A DNA stretch of 64,000 bases from Haloferula sp. BvORR071 (GTDB taxonomy: Bacteria; Verrucomicrobiota; Verrucomicrobiia; Verrucomicrobiales; Akkermansiaceae): NCBI RefSeq assembly GCF_000739615.1, contig NZ_BATP01000029.1, positions 35,147 to 99,146 of the forward strand. Reading direction: 5' to 3'. How positions within the stretch are numbered: the first letter of the stretch is position 1; each line of letters begins with the position of its first letter. The notes under the pieces were generated by a model, which had not been told where the DNA came from, ran no database searches, and saw only the letters and a list, made by a program, of their open reading frames with translations. Positions 40,305 through 48,568 of the stretch are shown one piece after another. The position numbers and the translations under genes are program-made.

Positions 40305-42692
40305 ATGGCGGACCTCGTCCTTGCTCGCTCGATTCCTGAATGTGTCGGCTTTCTCCGAAGGTCGTCGCGAAGCGATCTTATAGGGGTTGTAGGAGGATTG
40401 CTCGTGCTCCCCTTCATGCTGTTCGTCTATAATCCGTCCAGTTCGAACTCACTAACACCGGCACTCGCTGCATTCCTTTTGCTGCTGGGCCTGTCTTTTG
40501 GAGGGGCATTTCTCGCTGCCAGCCGAGCTAACATTTCTGTAATTCCCCTTCATTGCGTAATCCCGTCTGGTGCTAGAATGGGGGCAGGATTGGGATGCGT
40601 TACTTTTCTGGTAGGGGGAGGAATGGCCCTCCTCGCGAGTGTCATCCGCCACTTGATGCTTGGAATTGCGCCTGGCGATTATGAATGGAGTGTTCCCACG
40701 CTGGCAACGACCGCAGGTATCTTCTTCACCATCTTTCCAACCATTGCGGTGGGTTCTCTCGGCGCGGTTTGGCGCTTCGGTTTGCCCAGCGTCCTAGCCG
40801 AGCGACTGCGCCGGAAGAGCCATTCACAGGATCGCCCTCGTCAGCCCCTCGGTGTGGCAATTTGGGCGTCCCTTGCCACTTTCATATTATGTCTCGGGTC
40901 GCCTGCCATTTTAGTGGTGCGGGCGAAGCGTTCTCCTGTTGAAGCGGTGGCAGCAGAGCCGGCGAAGGGGCAGCCGTTTGAGCACCGAGTGCCCGTAGAC
41001 TTCGCAGATGCTGAAGCTGGCCGGTGGACGATCAAAGAACAGCGTCCTCTTGAGGGCCTCCTGTCCGGTGCCTCTGCGGCGATTTCCAAAGATGGAAAGT
41101 ATCTGGCATACATTCGCGACAACGGGACGCGTGTCGCCGTGCACGATCTCTCGTCGGATACCGAGTGGCGCAGATTCAGCGTCTATCCATCAGCAAAAGC
41201 GCTGGCTTGGTCAATTGATGGCAAGCGGATCTTCATGACCTCGGCATCCAAAATCGATCCATTTTGGATCCTTTACCCGGAAGAACGCGACGCAAAGTAT
41301 TTGCCGCTCACTTCAACGGTAAGTGCCGATCGGCTAAACTGGCACAAAGAGAACGAAATTGAGTTTTTTTCCGGAGCCACGCGGGTGGCGATCTTGGATC
41401 TTCACCTTTTCAAATTGCAGCTTCCGTCGGCGGAGTATGATGACTCCGGTGGTAAAATTGTGACCGACCCGTTTCCCTCGACTAGCCGTTGCAGGGTCGA
41501 GGTGAGCCCTTGTTTAGAAGCGGCGGAGAGCCCGCTCGCTATGGAACGCGACGGATGGGGGTTTCGATCCAAGCCTGGGTTGTTCGCTATCGATAAGCAG
41601 TCTAACCAACGCATTCCGCTCGTCACTGAGAACCTAGGGTTCGGAACGGACTTTCTCGTTACCTCAGACTGCAGCAGGATCATTTCGATCTCGCCAAAAG
41701 GAGCTTGGATCTCCTACGTGACATTGAAGGAGAAGCCTGATGGAGGTGTGCTAAAGGGGAGCTTCCCCGAGACGCCGGAGACCTTACTAAAGGACATTGG
41801 CTCCAAGAATCGCCTCGCTGCATTTGTCTACGCGCCGCGGAAAAGTTCCCCCGATAAGAAAGACAGCGATGCCGACTTTTCGCGTGTGCGCTGCTTGGCT
41901 TTCTTGGAATCCCACGAGGGACCAGACGCCACCTTCCACATTGCGGAGAGCTATCAACCCATTGAGCCTGGAGACCTCATTGGACGTTGGCACTTTTGGG
42001 TCAAAGGGTGCCCAGTAGCAATCGCCGGGCGTGGCGTTGAGAATTGGTCCTTTCCGGTAACGGAGGTTCCGTTAGTCGGCGACCAGAACGCGTTTCCCTC
42101 TCGCGCTTGGGAATATCCGAAATTTCAACAAAGCGGCGCCGGCTTCACCCTCATCAATTACGGACCCAAGCCGATTACCGAACGCGTGGACAGCGTTTAC
42201 AGGTTGCCAAGCTCCAAGGGACCATCGCCTTCCAGAGCGGAGTCGAACAAGCCCGAGCTACAGCGAGACCCAAGCGGCGCTGCTGCCGATCAAGGAAAAC
42301 CAGTGCCCGAAGTTTCAGCAAAATCGAAGGTCGAAGAATTTGTGAGAGCTCATCATGCGAAGGTGGGCAAATACGATCTTGAAGGATTTGTCGCAGACTA
42401 CGCTTCATCGGTGGAACGCTACGGCACGAAGGGTGTCACGCCTGAAGCCATAAGACGAGAGCAAGGTAATTACATGCCGAGGTATGAACAGCTCTCCGAA
42501 GTAATTTACGGCGCTGTTCTGCTGAAAGAGACCGATGCCGGTTGGGATGCCAGCTATACCATTCGTTCGTTTGCCGTTGTTAAGCGCGATGGTTCGGTTT
42601 CAGACCGGATGGTATCCCTCACTTTGGGCATCGCGGAGAAACCAGATGGAACTTTCGAAATCATCCGCGAGCAGATATCCTCAGTCAAATAA
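40305..42692 (+). CDS. Large membrane protein with predicted beta-propeller and NTF2-like tail
   Basis: A 795-residue protein, not recognised as a family. The N-terminal ~205 residues hold about five membrane helices (for example LIGVVGGLLVLPFMLFVY, ALAAFLLLLGLSFGGAFLAA, ASLATFILCLGSPAILVV). A soluble region of ~450 residues then has WD/TolB-like blade motifs (AISKDGKYLAYIRDNGTRVAVHDL, ALAWSIDGKRIFMTS). After a Pro/Ser linker, residues ~675-795 (VEEFVRAHHAKVGKYDLEGFVADYASSVERYG…) resemble an NTF2/SnoaL-like domain. A weak -10-like GTAAAAG lies seven bases before the ATG. It may be a surface or sensing protein of the element. Confidence 0.6.
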   Translation: MADLVLARSIPECVGFLRRSSRSDLIGVVGGLLVLPFMLFVYNPSSSNSLTPALAAFLLLLGLSFGGAFLAASRANISVIPLHCVIPSGARMGAGLGCVTFLVGGGMALLASVIRHLMLGIAPGDYEWSVPTLATTAGIFFTIFPTIAVGSLGAVWRFGLPSVLAERLRRKSHSQDRPRQPLGVAIWASLATFILCLGSPAILVVRAKRSPVEAVAAEPAKGQPFEHRVPVDFADAEAGRWTIKEQRPLEGLLSGASAAISKDGKYLAYIRDNGTRVAVHDLSSDTEWRRFSVYPSAKALAWSIDGKRIFMTSASKIDPFWILYPEERDAKYLPLTSTVSADRLNWHKENEIEFFSGATRVAILDLHLFKLQLPSAEYDDSGGKIVTDPFPSTSRCRVEVSPCLEAAESPLAMERDGWGFRSKPGLFAIDKQSNQRIPLVTENLGFGTDFLVTSDCSRIISISPKGAWISYVTLKEKPDGGVLKGSFPETPETLLKDIGSKNRLAAFVYAPRKSSPDKKDSDADFSRVRCLAFLESHEGPDATFHIAESYQPIEPGDLIGRWHFWVKGCPVAIAGRGVENWSFPVTEVPLVGDQNAFPSRAWEYPKFQQSGAGFTLINYGPKPITERVDSVYRLPSSKGPSPSRAESNKPELQRDPSGAAADQGKPVPEVSAKSKVEEFVRAHHAKVGKYDLEGFVADYASSVERYGTKGVTPEAIRREQGNYMPRYEQLSEVIYGAVLLKETDAGWDASYTIRSFAVVKRDGSVSDRMVSLTLGIAEKPDGTFEIIREQISSVK

Positions 42693-42703
42693 CCCTCCTC
42701 TTC

Positions 42704-43411
42704 ATGTTCGGAATTTGGGACCTCAAGCACCTACGCATGGCCTCACGTTGGCACGTTCTCGTGCCGGACTTTGAAGTGTCCACTGACGAGTTTTACCAAA
42801 TGATCAAGAGTGCCATTGAAGCAAAGCGCGTCCCCGATCTAGAGATCTCAGAAATCGAATTCCGCGAAGGCGGCCTAATGTCGGCCCGCCGTCGATACCT
42901 GAGGTTGCGGCGCGAGAGGCTGGTGTTTGACGTCTGTTCCGCCCCCTTCGGAACGTCTTGGTTTTTCTCATGCCGCGCTGGCGAGATTCCAATGCACTTG
43001 AAGGTCTGGGAGATTGTTGCCATGGCAGCGACCATCGGTGGGTTCTTCTTACTCCACATGGCGATCTTCGGGATTAACGCGGGCTCGGCCGTTTTCTTGC
43101 TCAACGCTGCGGCGGTGATATTCCTGCTCAATTGCTTAACGGCCACCTCCCTTTATGGGCTCGACGCGATCCTACTCCGCACGCCGGTCGTTGGCGCGTT
43201 TTACGAAAGATACTTCCGTGGCAATTCTTATTTTCGCGAAGACACCCGCCAGATGTATCTCCAAACCGTGGATGGGTTGGTTCGCGGTGCAGTGGAGGAG
43301 GTGGCAGGGCAAACGCCCGGCGGCGTGAAATTCATGCAGGACGACATCGAGACCAATATCGGCCTGTTCGGTTGGATCCGGGAATTGTTCCGCCGCCCAT
43401 GGTCACGCTAG
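42704..43411 (+). CDS. Two-helix membrane protein, partner of the large ATPase
   Basis: A 235-residue protein with a cytoplasmic N-terminus (HVLVPDFEVSTDEFYQMIKSAIEAKRVPDLEISEIEFREGG) and two adjacent membrane helices (~102-122 and 126-150). A cytoplasmic tail ends in NIGLFGWIRELFRRPWSR. Its last 13 bases overlap the start of the large TraD/TraG-like ATPase gene, implying translational coupling. A small membrane protein coupled to a coupling-protein ATPase suggests a membrane anchor for it. ATG 42737 is an alternative start. Confidence 0.68.
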   Translation: MFGIWDLKHLRMASRWHVLVPDFEVSTDEFYQMIKSAIEAKRVPDLEISEIEFREGGLMSARRRYLRLRRERLVFDVCSAPFGTSWFFSCRAGEIPMHLKVWEIVAMAATIGGFFLLHMAIFGINAGSAVFLLNAAAVIFLLNCLTATSLYGLDAILLRTPVVGAFYERYFRGNSYFREDTRQMYLQTVDGLVRGAVEEVAGQTPGGVKFMQDDIETNIGLFGWIRELFRRPWSR

Positions 43412-46400
43412 ATCAGCGCCTCTCAGAGCAGTTTTGCGCCTACGAGATGTTGGCAGGGGGATCTCTTCCTCCGCAGGATGGCTTCATTCGTCCGGAGCCT
43501 CCGTTTACTCCCTTCACTGGCTACCGGTTGAGGACATCCGCTCGTGCCGACCGAGGCAGACGCGCCGGACTGTTCGGCAGCATTCTGGAAGGCACTCGGC
43601 GTAACGAACCGGAGCCAGCCGAACCTGATCCAACCTTCCATTTTAGGGAGCATTGGATCGCACCTTTGACCGAGCTTCGCGCCCACCTCGATGCGAAGTC
43701 GCCTATCCGACGCGAGAGCTTCGCCCAGTTCTCGGCGGCACTGGTAGGACTGCCGAGTCCGGTTGCCTTCGAACTGGTCGGAAGCTCTGACGAGATTCGA
43801 ATGCAGTTGGTGGCGGATACCAGCGACGCCAACTTTGTTAGGAGCATGGCCGCAGCCCACTTCAAGGGAGTATTCTTCTCAGCGCAGAAGGAGTCCCTTG
43901 CTGACGAATGGCGGACTGCGGGCGACCTCAAGAGTGGGGTGATCGACTTCTCGCTCAAGAGCTACGTTCACATCCCGCTCACGCTCGGACCTGACCCACT
44001 TACCGGGATCGTTGCCGCCCTCACAGAACTTCGCGGGAACGAGCGTGCCCTGGTGCAGATCCTGTTCGAGCCCTCGCGGCACCCGTGGGCGGACAGCTTG
44101 CTTCAAACCGTGCGGCGTCCGAACGGCCAACCGGTGTTCAAGGAAAGTGGCGATCTGGTCCAAGGTATAAACCGGAAGATCGCGGCACCGCTTTTTGCAG
44201 TAGTTGTTCGGGCCGCTGCGGTGACGGATCAGGTGGCGCGAACCAGCGAGATCCTTTTCCGGATAGCGAGTAGCCTGAATGCCAGCGGCGGAAAGAACCA
44301 GCTTCAGCCGCGGTCTGGACCAGACCTGGAGGATGTCCTGGCGCGGAGGACACGGCGGTTTGGAATGCTATTGAACGGCGACGAGCTCTCGGCCATCACG
44401 AACCTGTCATCGGCGGTTAGTGCGAAGCTGTATCGTCCGATGGTTCGGACCGCCTCGGTGCCGGAATCCCTCACCGGAGGACGAGGGGTCGTGCTCGGCG
44501 TGAACGAGCATCTCGGCGATGTTCGCAATGTGATCGTGGGTGACGACCATCGTCTCCGGCACATGCATGTGATTGGCGCGTCGGGCACCGGCAAATCGAC
44601 GCTCATGACCAACATGATCCTTCAGGACATGGAGCAGGGAGCCGGGCTCGCGGTGATTGACCCTCATGGAGACCTTATTGATGCGATTGCGGAATCCGTT
44701 CCTCCGAGCCGTCTCGACGATGTTGTGTTGCTGGATCCCTCGGACGAGGACTTCCCGATCGCGTTCAACATCCTCTCGGCGCACACCGAGCTTGAGAAGG
44801 GGCTCCTCTCTTCGGACCTCTGCTCGGTCTTCAGAAGCTTTGCCACCAGTTGGGGCGACCAGATGACCGCAATCCTCAGCAACGCCATTCTTGCGATGCT
44901 GGAGCACCCCGGAGGAAACACTCTCGCCGACTTGAGGCGCTTCCTGGTCGAGAAGCCATTCCGAAAGACCTTCCTGAACTCGGTGGACGACACGGAGGTC
45001 GTCTACTTCTGGGAAAAGCAATTTCCCCTGCTTTCGGGACACCCCGAGGCCTCGGTGGTGACGAGGCTGAACGCGTTCCTCAGGCCGAAGCCGATCCGCT
45101 TTATGGTGTGCCAAAAGCGAGGAAGACTCGATCTCGCAAAGGCAATGGACGAATCGAAGATCCTGCTCGTCCGGCTGCCTATCGGCCTGATGGGCGAGGA
45201 GAACGCCCGATTGTTCGGCTCCTTGCTCGTCGCCAAAATCCATCAGCTCGTGATGGGACGCCAGGCCCAGCGGGCGGATCACCGGCGGCCCTTCTGGCTC
45301 TACGTCGACGAGTGCCATTACTTCATGACGGACTCGATCGCGTCGATCCTCTCCGGTGCTCGGAAATACGGGCTCGGCCTCGTGCTGGCGCATCAGGGGA
45401 TGTCTCAGATCGAGGATTCGAACCGCGGTGTGGCGGACGCGATCGCAACCAATGCGCACATTCGAACCTGCTTCCGCCTGAGCGACCGCGACGCCAAGCG
45501 GTTGTCGGAGGGATTCTCAAACTTCGAACCGTCCGACTTCGTTTCTCTTCCGAAGGGGCGTGCCATCGGTCGCGTGGGCGGGGCAGATCAAGACTTCAAC
45601 CTTCAGGTTCCCTTCCGCGCGCTGGCCGTCAGTCCCGGCGGGCAGATCGATCGCATACGTGATCGTTCCCGGCAAATGTATGGACGACCGAAGGCTGAGG
45701 TCGCCGCGGAACTCATGGCCGACTCTCCCCGAGAGGAAGCAGCCGAGTCTCCGAAACGAGAGCCTAAATCGGAGCCGCCAGTTCGGTCTTCCGTGCCAGC
45801 ACCGCCAGACGCTTCGCCAGAACAGAAAGCGGCAGCCCCGGCATCGCCGCCGCCTGCGCCCATAGCTACCCAACTACCTCAGCCCAGTTCTTCGCCCTCC
45901 CCAGTCGAGGAAGTTGAAAGCGAAAGCCTCCACGAGTCGCTCGTGAAGCTGCTGAAACTTCAGGCACAAGGGATGAACTTCAACGTCGAAACCGAGCACA
46001 CGGTTACAGGCGGCCGAATCGACCTGATCCTGGAAAAGGCGGATCGGAAATACGCAATCGAGGTCTCCGTCGGAAACGACTCCCGTTACGAAACCAAGAA
46101 CCTCACCAAGTGTCTCCAGGCGGGTTTCGCAACCGTGTGTTTGGTGAGCGAGGACGCGGCGAAATTGGATACGGTTCGAGCGAGAGCGCAGAAGGCGATG
46201 ACTTCAAACGACCTCGCGAAGCTCGTCTTCTGTTCACCGCGGCAAGCTCTGGAACTCATCGTCGGCTGGGCAGCGGAAGCGGAAAGCACCACTACCGAGT
46301 CCATGGGCTGGAAAGTTACCACCACCTTCGAGCCTCCCCCGGAGCATGTGCGGGACCGGATCAGGAAGGAGGTCGACGAAGCTGTAGGCCGTGCGATTCG

Positions 46401-46440
46401 CCGGAAGCGAGGAAAGGCCTCAGACACTGAAAATGAGTGA
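43399..46440 (+). CDS. Large TraD/TraG-like ATPase with C-terminal nuclease-like domain
   Basis: A 1013-residue protein from ATG 43399. The N-terminal ~370 residues form an alpha/beta domain of unknown role. The ATPase has Walker A HVIGASGTGKSTLMTN near 393, AVIDPHGDLIDAIAESV, Walker B FWLYVDECHYFMTD and KYGLGLVLAHQGMSQI. A Pro/Ala/Glu-rich linker (about 780-840) leads to a C-terminal domain near 845-970. That domain's strands (GGRIDLILEKADRKYAIEVSVGND) match a PD-(D/E)XK core with Ser in place of Lys. DNA binding or altered cleavage is therefore possible. It is a likely coupling protein for DNA mobilization; no VirB4 or other pore gene accompanies it. Confidence 0.8.
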   Translation: MVTLDQRLSEQFCAYEMLAGGSLPPQDGFIRPEPPFTPFTGYRLRTSARADRGRRAGLFGSILEGTRRNEPEPAEPDPTFHFREHWIAPLTELRAHLDAKSPIRRESFAQFSAALVGLPSPVAFELVGSSDEIRMQLVADTSDANFVRSMAAAHFKGVFFSAQKESLADEWRTAGDLKSGVIDFSLKSYVHIPLTLGPDPLTGIVAALTELRGNERALVQILFEPSRHPWADSLLQTVRRPNGQPVFKESGDLVQGINRKIAAPLFAVVVRAAAVTDQVARTSEILFRIASSLNASGGKNQLQPRSGPDLEDVLARRTRRFGMLLNGDELSAITNLSSAVSAKLYRPMVRTASVPESLTGGRGVVLGVNEHLGDVRNVIVGDDHRLRHMHVIGASGTGKSTLMTNMILQDMEQGAGLAVIDPHGDLIDAIAESVPPSRLDDVVLLDPSDEDFPIAFNILSAHTELEKGLLSSDLCSVFRSFATSWGDQMTAILSNAILAMLEHPGGNTLADLRRFLVEKPFRKTFLNSVDDTEVVYFWEKQFPLLSGHPEASVVTRLNAFLRPKPIRFMVCQKRGRLDLAKAMDESKILLVRLPIGLMGEENARLFGSLLVAKIHQLVMGRQAQRADHRRPFWLYVDECHYFMTDSIASILSGARKYGLGLVLAHQGMSQIEDSNRGVADAIATNAHIRTCFRLSDRDAKRLSEGFSNFEPSDFVSLPKGRAIGRVGGADQDFNLQVPFRALAVSPGGQIDRIRDRSRQMYGRPKAEVAAELMADSPREEAAESPKREPKSEPPVRSSVPAPPDASPEQKAAAPASPPPAPIATQLPQPSSSPSPVEEVESESLHESLVKLLKLQAQGMNFNVETEHTVTGGRIDLILEKADRKYAIEVSVGNDSRYETKNLTKCLQAGFATVCLVSEDAAKLDTVRARAQKAMTSNDLAKLVFCSPRQALELIVGWAAEAESTTTESMGWKVTTTFEPPPEHVRDRIRKEVDEAVGRAIRRKRGKASDTENE

Positions 46441-46459
46441 TTTTAAAAATGGGCCGAAT

Positions 46460-46475
46460 AGAGTTGCGTAACTCT
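46460..46475. promoter_or_regulatory. Small dyad upstream of the serine recombinase gene
   Basis: A perfect AGAGTT-gcgt-AACTCT dyad lies 24 bp before the recombinase ATG. It could be an operator controlling excision; the tandem-HTH gene across the attP junction is a candidate regulator. Confidence 0.4.
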
Positions 46476-46498
46476 GATTTTGAAGGCAAACCGTAAGA

Positions 46499-47974
46499 AT
46501 GCCAACATCTTCCAAAGCCCTGCGTGTCGGCATTTGGATTCGAGTCTCCACCGAGGACCAAGCTCAAGGCGACAGCCCGGAACACCACGAACGACGGGCC
46601 AAGGCCTACGCCGAGTCGCGCGATTGGGTAGTTGCCAAGACCTACCGGCTGGAAGCCGTCAGCGGAAAATCCGTGAAGGACCATCCTGAGGCGAAGCGAA
46701 TGCTGAATGACCTGCGTAGCGGTCACATCCAAGCCCTGATATTCTCGAAGCTCGCCCGCCTCGCCCGTAATACGAAAGAGCTTTTGGAGTTCGCCGATAT
46801 CTTCCAGGAGCACGACGCGGGCTTGGTGAGCCTACAGGAAGCCATCGACACTTCGACACCAGCGGGCCGGTTTTTCTACACGCTGCTCGCTGCCATGGCG
46901 CAATGGGAACGAGAAGAGATCTCCGACCGCGTTGCCGCGTCTGTCCCCATTCGCGCCAAACTCGGGAAGCCCTTGGGTGGCCAAGCTAGCTTCGGCTATC
47001 GGTGGGAGGGAAAGGAGCTGGTTCCGGACCCGGACGAAGCGCCCATTCGCCGCCGACTCCACGAACTGTTCGTGGAGCATCGTCGCCTCCGCACCGTCGC
47101 GAACCTGCTGAACGAAGCGGGCTACAGGACCAGAAATGGGTCGCTGTTTTCGAAGACCACCGTGTTGCGGCTTTTGAACGACACGACCGCAAAGGGTGTT
47201 CGGGTCGCCAACTACACCAAGCTGTCGGCGAACGGAAAGAAGGTGGAGATCAAAAACCGTTCGGAATGGGTTCAGGTCCAGGTTGAGCCGATCGTCAGCG
47301 AGGAACTCTGGAACGAATGCGCACGCATCGTCGAAGAGAATGCCCGGCCGGCACGTCGTGCGGGCCGCAAACCGGTTCACATCTTCACCGGCATGGCGAA
47401 GTGCCAATGCGGCAACAAGCTATATGTGCGGAGCAACAGTCCTTACTACGCGTGCGCCCGCAAAGGCTGCCGGGTCAAAATCGGGGTCGAGGACCTCGAA
47501 CGGCTCTATCGCGGCGAGCTTACCCGCTTTCTCCATACCCGCGAACAGGTGGAGAACTACCTGAAGCGGGCCGACGAGACCCGAAAGGAGAAGGAACAAT
47601 TGCTTGCCACGCTCCGGAAGGAGCACAAGCGCGTCGTGAGCGAGGCGGACGGTCTTATCGAACTGCACCGCAAGGGGGTGCTGACGGGCGATTCGTTTGA
47701 GGACCGATTCTCACCGCTCGAACAGCGCCGGAAGCAGATTGGCGAGGAACTGGCCACCATCGAGGGCGAGGTCGACCTGCTCAAGATCGAGGCTTTGAAC
47801 GCTGACCACATTCTAAGCGAAACCCGTGACCTATCCTCGAAATGGCCGCGTCTCTCGAAACCGGAGAAGCGAAAGGTCGTAGAGGCAATCACCCGTGAGA
47901 TCGTGGTCGGTAAGGGGGAAATCAAGTTCAAGATGTTCTACTTCCCCCCACTCCCCCCTTTGGGAAACTGTTAA
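46499..47974 (+). CDS. Large serine recombinase (element integrase)
   Basis: A 491-residue site-specific recombinase. The catalytic domain has nucleophile S17 in RVSTEDQ, then LIFSKLARLARNTKELLE and the E-helix region GRFFYTLLAAMAQWEREEISDRV. The recombinase domain follows (FGYRWEG…LNEAGYRTRNGSLFSKTTVLRLLND). Next is a zinc ribbon (CQCGNKLYVRS…YYACARKGC) and a long coiled coil (about 345-430, LLATLRKEHKRVVSEADGLIEL). It lies 17 bp from the right junction, the standard arrangement for the enzyme that recombines attP. It ends in a Pro-rich FPPLPPLGNC tail. It most likely integrated this element into the UDG gene. Confidence 0.93.
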   Translation: MPTSSKALRVGIWIRVSTEDQAQGDSPEHHERRAKAYAESRDWVVAKTYRLEAVSGKSVKDHPEAKRMLNDLRSGHIQALIFSKLARLARNTKELLEFADIFQEHDAGLVSLQEAIDTSTPAGRFFYTLLAAMAQWEREEISDRVAASVPIRAKLGKPLGGQASFGYRWEGKELVPDPDEAPIRRRLHELFVEHRRLRTVANLLNEAGYRTRNGSLFSKTTVLRLLNDTTAKGVRVANYTKLSANGKKVEIKNRSEWVQVQVEPIVSEELWNECARIVEENARPARRAGRKPVHIFTGMAKCQCGNKLYVRSNSPYYACARKGCRVKIGVEDLERLYRGELTRFLHTREQVENYLKRADETRKEKEQLLATLRKEHKRVVSEADGLIELHRKGVLTGDSFEDRFSPLEQRRKQIGEELATIEGEVDLLKIEALNADHILSETRDLSSKWPRLSKPEKRKVVEAITREIVVGKGEIKFKMFYFPPLPPLGNC

Positions 47975-48012
47975 AAAAGGACCGTAACCCGGGCCATTCG
48001 GGATGGCGCAGA
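47968..48012. other. Predicted attR
   Basis: The element half-site (gttaaaaaaggaccgtaac) meets the host half-site (gccattcgggatggcgcag) at GG 47991-47992. The element half is an inverted copy of the left element half (gttacg, tcc and a T-run in the same order when reverse-complemented), as expected for an attP with quasi-symmetric arms. Confidence 0.75.
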
Positions 48013-48533
48013 CGGGGGTGCCCTTCGGCGAGGTGGCGGCGGTGCGGGACTGGATGGGGATTTCATCCGCGGTGGGGAAGCCGGCGATGGAGCACCCGAA
48101 GCGACCGGTGACGGGCTTCGCCTGTACGAAGTCGGAGGTGAGCGGGCGGCGGCTGTGGGGGCTCTTCGCGGAGCGCTTCGGGAAGGCGGAGGCGTTCTTC
48201 AAGGAGCACTTTGTGCTGAACTATTGCCCGCTGGTGTGGATGAGCGAGACGGGTGCGAATCTGACGCCGGACAAGATGGCGGCCGCGGAGATGGTGGCGG
48301 TGGATGAGGCCTGCCTGGAGCATCTGGCGGAATCGATCGCGGAGCTGAAGCCGGAGTGGCTGATCGGGGTGGGCGGCTATGCGGAGGAGAAGCTGAAGGC
48401 GGCGGCGGCGATGACGGGAAGCAATGCAAAGCTGGGGCGGGTGCTGCACCCCTCACCGGCATCGCCCGCGGCGAACCGCGGCTGGGCGGAGGCGGCGACA
48501 AAGCAGCTGCTGGCGCAGGGAGTGTGGGCGTGA
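47993..48533 (+). pseudogene. 3' part of host SMUG1-like uracil-DNA glycosylase, separated by the element
   Basis: The frame from 47994 encodes PFGMAQTGVPFGE…, the direct continuation of the GMNPG at 8501-8512. It runs to the normal family C-terminus, including HPSPASPAANRGW near the end. An internal ATG (48003) could allow translation of ~176 residues, but the N-terminal third and part of motif 1 would be missing. It keeps the GC-rich codon use of the host, unlike the element copy. Confidence 0.9.
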
Positions 48534-48568
48534 GGTGTTAGAGGCAGCGCTGGAGAGCGCTTCGATTC

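Larger units (their letters stand above)
8510..47992. mobile_element. ~39.5-kb serine-recombinase integrative element (defence island) inserted in the UDG gene
   Basis: The two halves of one UDG gene flank this segment. Rejoining left GMNPG (…aatccGG) with right (GGgccattcggg) restores an in-frame LGMNPGPFGMAQTGVPFGE. A large serine recombinase lies at the right end, 17 bp from the junction. The inner ends (left gttacgttccc…, right …ggaccgtaac) are inverted copies, as expected for the two arms of an attP. Cargo: a replacement UDG gene, an nSTAND/HEAT protein, Druantia, Gabija, a HEPN/tRNA-like pair, a tyrosine recombinase, a primase, a replication-relaxation protein and two TraD/TraG-like ATPases. 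No mating-pore genes are visible, so mobilizable rather than self-transmissible is the better guess. Confidence 0.9.

Noticed and set aside
43132..43398. N-terminal extension of the large ATPase
   Set aside because: The extra 89 residues are antisense-like shadow of the membrane-protein gene in another frame; ATG 43399 gives a sensible start with a 13-bp overlap.
8300..48533. UDG fragments as the result of a sequencing frameshift or assembly error
   Set aside because: The halves are 39 kb apart with att-like inverted ends and an adjacent integrase; a simple error would not give this arrangement.
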